Source: Proteles cristata cristata | Taxonomy: Eukaryota; Chordata; Mammalia; Carnivora; Hyaenidae | Length of the DNA: 64,000 nt | Direction: 5' to 3' | Assembly (NCBI GenBank): GCA_017311185.1 | Contig: JAESUZ010005168.1 | Location: 372,001-436,000 of the forward strand | Part shown: piece after piece, positions 57,035 through 64,000 of the stretch | Numbering within the stretch: the first letter of the stretch is position 1 | Layout of the letters: each line of letters starts with the position of its first letter | The notes under the pieces: generated by a model | The model's input: the letters and a program-made list of their open reading frames with translations, nothing else | The model's database searches: none | Told to the model about the DNA's origin: nothing | Program-made: the position numbers and the translations under genes

Positions 57035-57129
57035 TTGAAATGTATTAAAAATGAAAGTTTAAAGTTGTACTATCTTTAGAATGTATGAACTCCCTTTTCT
57101 ACATAGAGCATCAAGCTCAAAGCAAATTT
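57035..57129. other. Short unique spacer
   Basis: No recognisable feature. Confidence 0.35.
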
Positions 57130-57490
57130 GGAGCTTTTACATTTGTAAAATGTACTTTGCCGTAACAGTAGCCCAGATTTGAATCAAGCCCTGCTTTGGT
57201 TTTGCTCTGGCGCTAATCTGCCGCCTTGTGACATGCCTGGGGTCCCTCTTGAGCTGGTGGATGATTTATAAATGTATAGCAGCTGCTCTGAAACTAGGGC
57301 AACTGGTATCTCAGGCTTCATCTGTTTAGTACTTCAGACTTGGTCCTGATGTTACTGTTCACGTATTAAAGATTGGCTGTGGGCCTTCCGAATGTCAATG
57401 TATGCGGATCGATGGCCTTAGGTCCTTAACCATAAATGTTAATGCTAAAAGTGATGATTTTTTTTGCGACTAGATACACTGAAATTGAAA
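57130..57490. promoter_or_regulatory. Candidate conserved noncoding element (unproven)
   Basis: Repeat-free with balanced composition: TTTGGTTTTGCTCTGGCGC TAATCTG near 57196, GATGATTTATAAATG, ACGTATTAAAGATTGGCTG and GGATCGATGGCC. These include homeodomain-like TAAT words. Inference only; no alignment. Confidence 0.28.
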
Positions 57491-59404
57491 ACAGCAGGAA
57501 GGTATAAACAAGATATGTTTACTTTTTTTTTTCTTTGAGACTGAGAAGGTTTGAAATGCAAATGGAGAAGATGAAGGCAACGTTACAGGTTGAAATGATG
57601 TAAACTTGACTTTCCTAAGTCCTGAAATAGTTCCTCTTTGGTTAGATGAATCTGATCTCTTCTGAAAATAATGCTCAGGGGAATTTAGAACTACATAAAT
57701 GTGTTTTCAACAAAATAATTTCTCAACCCTTTTGATTTTCAAATGGTTTCAGATGAAGTTGTTGAAAGATCATATTCTTTTTTATGTGAAATATTGAATA
57801 TTTCATTAAAGACTAGGAAATAGAATGTAGAATTTTTTTCTGTTGAAACCTACTATTGTTTATTGTTTATTTAGACTTATAAAAGTCTAAATGTGTGTGA
57901 ATGTTCCCAAGAGATTTATAAACCTCCAGATGCAAGAGATGCTATTACATGGGAGACTTTTTTCCCCCTTTTCTTTATACCAGATACATCAAGTAATGTC
58001 TGCCTTTGTGTGATCTGTGCTCTGACAGACTGCTGCTAAGAACTACAGTACCTTGACCATTCGTATAAAAGCCAATGAAAAAAGACGTATATTCTCACTT
58101 GATTTTTTTCTCTAATTTTAAAAAATTCCTTAACAGATGGCGGTAAGGAAGTCTTTTATGATATGATGTTCAACTGGCAATGTTCATAGGAATTTAGGAA
58201 AAAGACAATTTATGATATTTTTAAACTATTTTTAAACTATCTTCCTAAGTTGTCTTACACTTCAAATTGGCAACAATCGCATATAAAGAAAGGAATAAAA
58301 CCTGAAAAGAGTATCTAAAGTTTTTCCAATGTGAACATTTCAAAGTATTGGAATTGCCCCCTCAGTAGAATACCTGGTTTTTATTATATTACTCTGAGCC
58401 TAACAAAAAATAAATAAAGTGGGAATGGCATCGTAAACATGTAAGATTTAAATTCTTTCTAGTTTGTTTTAACCATTTAGGTATGAGGTCATCTAGGGGC
58501 CAAAGTCAGGAAATTCCTGGCTAAATGCCCGCACAACATGCCTTCATTTGATGCAGTTTTGAAGCTGTTTTGTCAACATTCACTGATGATAAATTATATC
58601 GCTTTTAAAACAAGTATAACCTATCAGTCGTCTCCACTATTTGTCATAAAATTAACATGAATTATTTTATTTTTATTTTTCCACTGTATTATTGATTCAT
58701 TCAAATTTCTCTTCATAGTGAGTTGTTCACTGAAAGACAGTTTTTCTGAAATGAGACTCAACATATTATAAGTTGTGGTAGAATAATCTGTTTATCCCTT
58801 TTAGAGGTTGAAATCAGTCATTATAATTCTCCCATCACTGACAACATTCTTATGAACTAAGCTTACTGTAGGATTGTTTTCCTTAAAGTCAGATATATTT
58901 GTTGATGTTTGCAAATGCTTTCTGTTTCTCAAATTAGTGAGCAGATTCACCACCCCAGAAAGTCCAGCTTTTTTCAATTGTAGGTGAGGCGATTTCCATC
59001 ATTCATATGGTTTCTTTCATTTAATTGAATATAGAGTTCTTTGCTTTCCTAATATTGGGAATGAATTTTTAAGATGCCATATGGCCACATGCTCAGTCTA
59101 TACAGAAGCTCTTGATCACATAACTGTGTAGGATCAGATTCTAGTCTGGAAATTAGCTCGATGCCCTGAAAGTCTTGGAGTGTTAGGGTTGGGGAGGTCT
59201 AGAAATGTCATTCTGGTACAGAGATCATGAAGCCAATGCCAGACCCGCTGGGAGCTTTATGTGGGATTTGGCAGGTAAGAAAACAGGAAGGGCTCAAAAG
59301 GGGTTCAAGCCCAGTGAGCACTCTTCATATTCAACCATGGAGAGCATCTTTGTTGATTAGCTCAGTCCACCAGCCACCAGTGTGATGCTTGGGATTCCTA
59401 TCTG
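57491..59404. other. Unique AT-rich noncoding sequence
   Basis: No recognised repeat over almost 2 kb and no gene signal. Confidence 0.45.
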
Positions 59405-59495
59405 GCTGGATTATTCATCATGTGAGGAAATTTGGGCCCAGAGGACAGAAATGACATGCCCAGGTTCATACTATTACTTAGAGTAAGACTCATAG
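59405..59495 (-). mobile_element. MIR fragment
   Basis: Reverse MIR phrases: ATGTGAGGAAATTTGGGCCC AGAGGAC and GACATGCCCAGGTTCATAC. Confidence 0.6.
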
Positions 59496-60558
59496 GAGTC
59501 TTCCTGTTCACAACTGATGTTTAGAAAGCCGAGTAGTATCACATTCATATACTGCAGATGCATTATGTCTTGTGGCACCGTGTGGGTGCTGCAAGAGACA
59601 GGCCATCTACTTATCTTAAATATAAAAATGAATGAGGTAGCAGGTATTGAGTCAGTAAATGAAGTAGTCCTCAAGGCCCAGTGGGATTTCCCTTTGGCGA
59701 GATGGAGGCATATAGTGGGTTTTCTCAGTTTCACAAATATAGACTGTTATCTGTTTAAATGAAAACAATGCATAGTTACTAAATTGGTTTAGAGAGCAAG
59801 AGTCTATTCTGTCATATAAATCAGATGTGATTTGTTGTAATGGGTAACATTTAGGAGATCTGAATTGATATCTTGTTTCCTGCACAGAAGTTTCACGCAC
59901 TTTTAGAAATTCACAAAAGTATGTAAGTATGTATTAAAATGTCACCAACCATTTTTATCGATTTCTGAAGGTAACACCTTATGCTATGGGAGTCATTAGA
60001 TCTTGCACAAAATCTAAAGTATTAACCAAATAATGCTTGTATATACTTCATGTTACAAAATGCATCCTCAGTGTACATATTCATATAAGCCATTTATCTG
60101 AAGGCCTTGTTTTTGCTTTAAAAATAAGACTCCCAAATTCTCAATTGAGAAAAATAAAATCTCTAAAGGAAATGTAACTGTTAACTTTCTACAGAGGTTA
60201 AAAGAAAATGAAAAGCTGTGATCACCTGGCAAGAAACTGCATAGAACACTCACTTTGATGAAACTTTATGAACCTGAAAGACTGGCTTCCTTACCTCAGT
60301 TTGCTCATAAACAAACCTCCGGGAATAAGAAGAGTGATGAGTTTATGTTGTAAGTGATCGAGGATCTGATAAGTCATGAAACAGATTATGTAATCTGCAC
60401 ACATTCAGGATTTCATACATAGTGTAAAAGAAAGAAGACCATCTTATAGGTTGCCCTGTCCTTCAGATATTTGCATAGGCCATAATGTGAATTACTTATA
60501 CTTTCACAATTAAAATAAAAATGAATAATTTCTAGAATGCACACTGCAAAACCTACGT
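59496..60558. other. Unique AT-rich noncoding sequence
   Basis: A weak MIR-like phrase (CTTACCTCAGTTTGCTCATA) lies at 60291-60310. No gene. Confidence 0.4.
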
Positions 60559-60573
60559 AGAGAATAAGGTATG

Positions 60574-60804
60574 CAGGGGCGCCTGGGTGGCTTAGTCGGT
60601 TAAGCGTCTGACTTTTGCTTAGGTCATGATCTCGCGGTTTGGGTTCGAGCCCCGCGTCGGGCTCTGTGCTGACTGCCAGCTCAGAGCCTGGAGCCTGTTT
60701 CAGAGTCTGTGTCTCCCTCTCTCTCTGACCCTCCCCTGCTCACACTGTCTCTCTCTCTTTCTCTCCTAGAAATAAATAAAACATTAAAAACATTAAAAAA
60801 AAAA
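60574..60804 (+). mobile_element. CAN-SINE, young subfamily, plus strand
   Basis: Head GGGGCGCCTGGGTGGCTTAG TCGG at 60576, GGTCATGATCTCGCGG, B box GGGTTCGAGCCCCGCG, TGACTGCCAGCTCAGAGCC, and TCCTAGAAATAAATAAAACA with A tail. Perfect 15 bp duplication AGAGAATAAGGTATG (60559-60573 and 60805-60819). The only young-subfamily copy here on the plus strand. Confidence 0.98.
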
Positions 60805-60819
60805 AGAGAATAAGGTATG

Positions 60820-63800
60820 TAAATGTCAAACTGAACTTGCTCCAGATGCTCCCATATCCCGTTTGTTGTCACATAATTGTATATCCTAAGATTGGCTCAA
60901 AACAAACAAACAAACAGCCAAACAGTCCATTTCAATAAAGGAAGCTTTTTAGAGTAAGGTTGGTTTATAGACGACTAGAAATCAACTGAGTAAATTGAAG
61001 AGTCCTGAGTTGAAAAGACCTCTAAGAGGCTGGCTATCAGCACACCCACACAGTTATGGTAAAATGTAACCAGTCTACTGCTACTATCACTTGGTGTTTT
61101 ACTTTTCCAGCCCTTCCAAGATCAATCTGTCGGGTGGATTTTTCTCAGTGATGTGAATAAACTTAGACAAGTCTTGAGGATCTTTCTCCTTCCACCTAAT
61201 CCTTTGAACCAAATTATGTGTGTGTGAAAGGCAGTGGCTTTCCCTTTGAAATAGGAAATACATTTACAGCACCCCGTGTAGCACCTGCTTATAACGAGGG
61301 TTCACTATTTAAGAATTAATAATACTGATGTTATGTCTATATTGTTTTACTTCTAACATTGGATGGTAGAAAAGAGAGACCTAGAGAAAGCTTACATTGA
61401 AGCCCAAATTTCCAGAAATGCTTTTTTTCTTATACAGTTCCACTTCCATAGAGTTTTTATGTAAAAGCACTTAATCTTATTATATCATTTTGTACTTCAA
61501 ATGCAACCACCAAAGATGTTCACGTTCCTAAAACTTCTTAAAACTAACTACAAATTAGCACAGTCTCACCACTGCAGAATTGAAAATAAAGTTCCATCAG
61601 TTGAAATAAGCTTCTAGTATGGACAAGTACAAAATGATCCTCAATAGTCTAACCTGGCTGGGCTTTGCCCCTCAATTCTCACACTGCTGATAAAGAAGCA
61701 CTGATAAACAGTGCTGATGATGTAAAATAGTAAATGTGTGCAATTATGCATTTTCCTAACCTTTCAGTATGCTCCATTTAATTTATCATAGATACATCAA
61801 AACCCCAATGACATAAAACATACAGTCCAGTTATTTCAGATGTAAATGTGGATGAATATTAAAAAACTATTCAGATAGTTGTAATTTTCTGTTTCATGGT
61901 GTTTTGGTATTACACTACATATCTAAAGTAAATTACATTTTTTCAATGATATTGCTCCCAATAGCCACAAACTCATTAGAAATGTGTTTTAGTTAGGGGA
62001 AAAAACATGCATTTTAATTAAAAAATATTTATATTAGAGCTTGACCAAAATATATGTTCAGAGCTAAGTCCAAGAAATCTCTTATGTATTAGAAATAGGA
62101 AATTAGACCTTGCAAAATAACCAGTGTGTCAATAAAAAAAGGGATACAATTTAGTTTAGCCTTACAAATTACAAGATGTATATAGTACTTAACCCTATCA
62201 TACCTAACGTGCTAAATAATTAAACATATATTTTGGACCCCAGATATCTGACAGAATGTATCTGTAAAAAAACGTGTTTTTAAGTCAGAGTATTTACTAA
62301 GTTGTCCTTCCCTTATCGGTCCCGCATCACATTTAATGTGCTTCTTGCTTCACTGAATAACATCCAAAGCAACAAAGCCAGTGAAAAGCGTTTCACTTCC
62401 TTTGCTGGTGAGGTGAGAGTGACCTCATCAGCTTCAGAACAGGAAACTGGATAGTTCTAAAATCAGCTGTTTCCAGGAGAGGGGAAAAATCAATTTTTTG
62501 GTAACTACCTGATCATTCCTTTTTTTTTTTTTTAAAATCTATCTTTCATTTGTACTTTTTGAAACTGATAGATATGACAAGGGCTCTGGGATTTTGTAGT
62601 CAGTAGTATGTCTATTTCACAAGAAATAATAAGTCATGGGAAAACACAATGATTAATATTTATGAGTAAGAATTGTGTTTGCTTTTCCGGTTTTTCAGTT
62701 GCAACAAAAAGGTATGCCCCATGGAAAATAGGTCTTCTTGAGCTATAAAATTCTTTATGCCAATCTTAACATGTTCAGAGTTTCTCATAATCTGTAAAAA
62801 GAAGCTTGTATCTGTTCAAAGGAAGAGTCTGTGAATTTTGCCTGTACCCACTATGTAATGTTACATTGGATGAGTAGCTGGGGAAACAGAAACCCACAAT
62901 GTGCAAATGACAGAGGAGCGGTCACAACACTGAGCAACACACATCTTTCCAAAACATAAAAGTGTTCTTCCCTTCCTCTCCCTCACCTTCCACGACAACC
63001 ACATAGTGAAAAGTCTCTCCGAAATATCAATTTAATCTCTGACATTGAAAAAAAAATGGCATTACTTATTTACTTATGGATTTTTTTTAAACGTAAAATA
63101 AGAATTAAATGCCGTCTTGCTGGCTTCTTTGTTAATAAAATCAACGGTAGATTCTCTCCCAGTCTGATCAGTTCAATGACCAACTCTTGAAGCTGTTGCG
63201 AATGTAGCTTGATTTTTACACGGACTGTGTCTTAGCTAGCACATAGGCAGAGCCGTTACGTAAAAGTCATAATTCTAAATTCCACTTCTCTACAAACAGC
63301 AAGTCAATGAGTTGATTTCCACATCTTGAAAACAGAAACTGGTTTCTAAACCGTCAGCTGTCCTTGAAATGCCAGTTGCTCTGAATAATAATAGAAGCAG
63401 GCTTCTTCCCCAATATTTGGGCTTGGGAAGTATCTAGGCTCGTTTATGCTTCTGCAGTCACCGGGGAGCAAGACTCCTGCTCTCCACCCAACTCCTGAAA
63501 GAGAGATTCCTGAGGACTTCTTTGCTCAAGTGAGTTTTTATTTTCAAGAGGACGTGCTTTAGGCAACAAGCGACATCTTAGAGATAACCAAAGACACTCA
63601 GTATTTCGGAGAGATTTGGAAGAGCCATACGACAGTACCTGCAATGGAAGCTGTGGATGCAAAAGTGGAGAATGGCAGGCAGCTCCTGGATGATTCTGGA
63701 TCCCTGCCTACAAAACAATGTTGTTAATTTGACTCTCAGATGGTCTCAGACACAGGGAAACCAGGGCGTGCTTCTTCGGGGCAGAAGGAGCTCACGGGTC

Positions 63801-64000
63801 TGCATTCCCTGGGCAGCTTGGAGAAGTCTGCAACTTAGGGAAAGTCACTTCTGTTTATGCCCACGTGTAGGTGTCATTGGCGTGTATGTGGAAGAGGAAT
63901 AACGGCCCCGTTTGAATATCACTTTGAAACCTCGTGGTGGAGAGGCGTGGAGTAGAATCGCGTTACTATGATGGAGTTTTTGGCAAATGTACTGTAAACT
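60820..64000. other. Unique AT-rich noncoding sequence to the window end
   Basis: No SINE or LINE recognised over 3 kb. A (CAAA)n patch lies at 60899-60918 and a T-run at 62519-62533. The last 600 bp are less AT-rich; 72- and 81-codon frames there (63444-63662, 63657-63902) lack recognisable domains. Confidence 0.45.

Noticed and set aside
60576..60660. tRNA-like head with A and B boxes
   Set aside because: It is the lysine-tRNA-derived head of a SINE, not a functional tRNA gene; the cloverleaf is not kept and a SINE body follows.
834..60804. Regularly recurring sequence, considered as a CRISPR-like array or tandem satellite
   Set aside because: The copies are dispersed, in both orientations, each with its own target-site duplication: SINE retroposition.

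Overview
The window is noncoding DNA from a placental carnivore, most likely a cat or another feliform. The main clue is at least 28 copies of a lysine-tRNA-derived SINE of the carnivore CAN-SINE type, in the form seen in cats (SINEC_Fc-like). The head is GGGGCGCCTGGGTGGCTCAG and a B box of the type GGTTCGAGCCC can be read in several copies. They are followed by a CT-rich stretch and an A-rich tail (AATAAACATTAAAA). Carnivore-type L1 3' ends, an MLT1-like MaLR remnant, MER20- and MER5-like hAT fragments, MIR and L2 relics and many microsatellites fit the same picture. Nothing prokaryotic is present.

I see no convincing protein-coding exon, no functional RNA gene and no CpG island. Every long open frame falls in low-complexity DNA, in a repeat, or in sequence I cannot match to a protein. 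The window is best read as intergenic (gene-desert-like) or deep intronic. The conclusion rests on reading alone; a search against other mammals could reveal small exons or noncoding RNAs.

Layout. 0-9 kb: unique sequence with two adjacent SINEs (0.8-1.3 kb), an L2 relic, one older SINE, L1 relics and a MIR. 9.3-9.7 kb: a roughly 415 bp almost pure pyrimidine tract. 10-20 kb: MIR and L2 relics, an old L1 (12.4-13.2 kb), a unique stretch with a candidate conserved element (13.6-14.3 kb), an (AT)n tract, a twin-primed L1 split by a later SINE (16.9-17.9 kb), and two LTR-like repeats (18.8-19.8 kb). 21.7-24 kb: four SINEs. 24.9-27.8 kb: repeat-poor, with the best candidate regulatory element near 25.2-25.7 kb. 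27.8-31.7 kb: a dense SINE cluster with one nested insertion, followed by a perfect 75 bp tandem duplication (32.07-32.22 kb). 33-43 kb: SINEs, an L2 carrying a young SINE, and MER5 and MIR relics. 43-56.7 kb: a graveyard of old L1M pieces, a MaLR provirus remnant (50.6-52.8 kb), a MER20 and a younger 1 kb L1 3' end. 57-64 kb: mostly unique, with one young SINE at 60.6 kb.

There is no gene set working together here. The main content is insertion history: target-site duplications, nesting and inversion give relative ages of the insertions. The points most worth checking are the repeat-poor blocks as possible enhancers and the unusual simple-sequence tracts as possible non-B DNA or polymorphic loci. 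I found no evidence of a new biological system.
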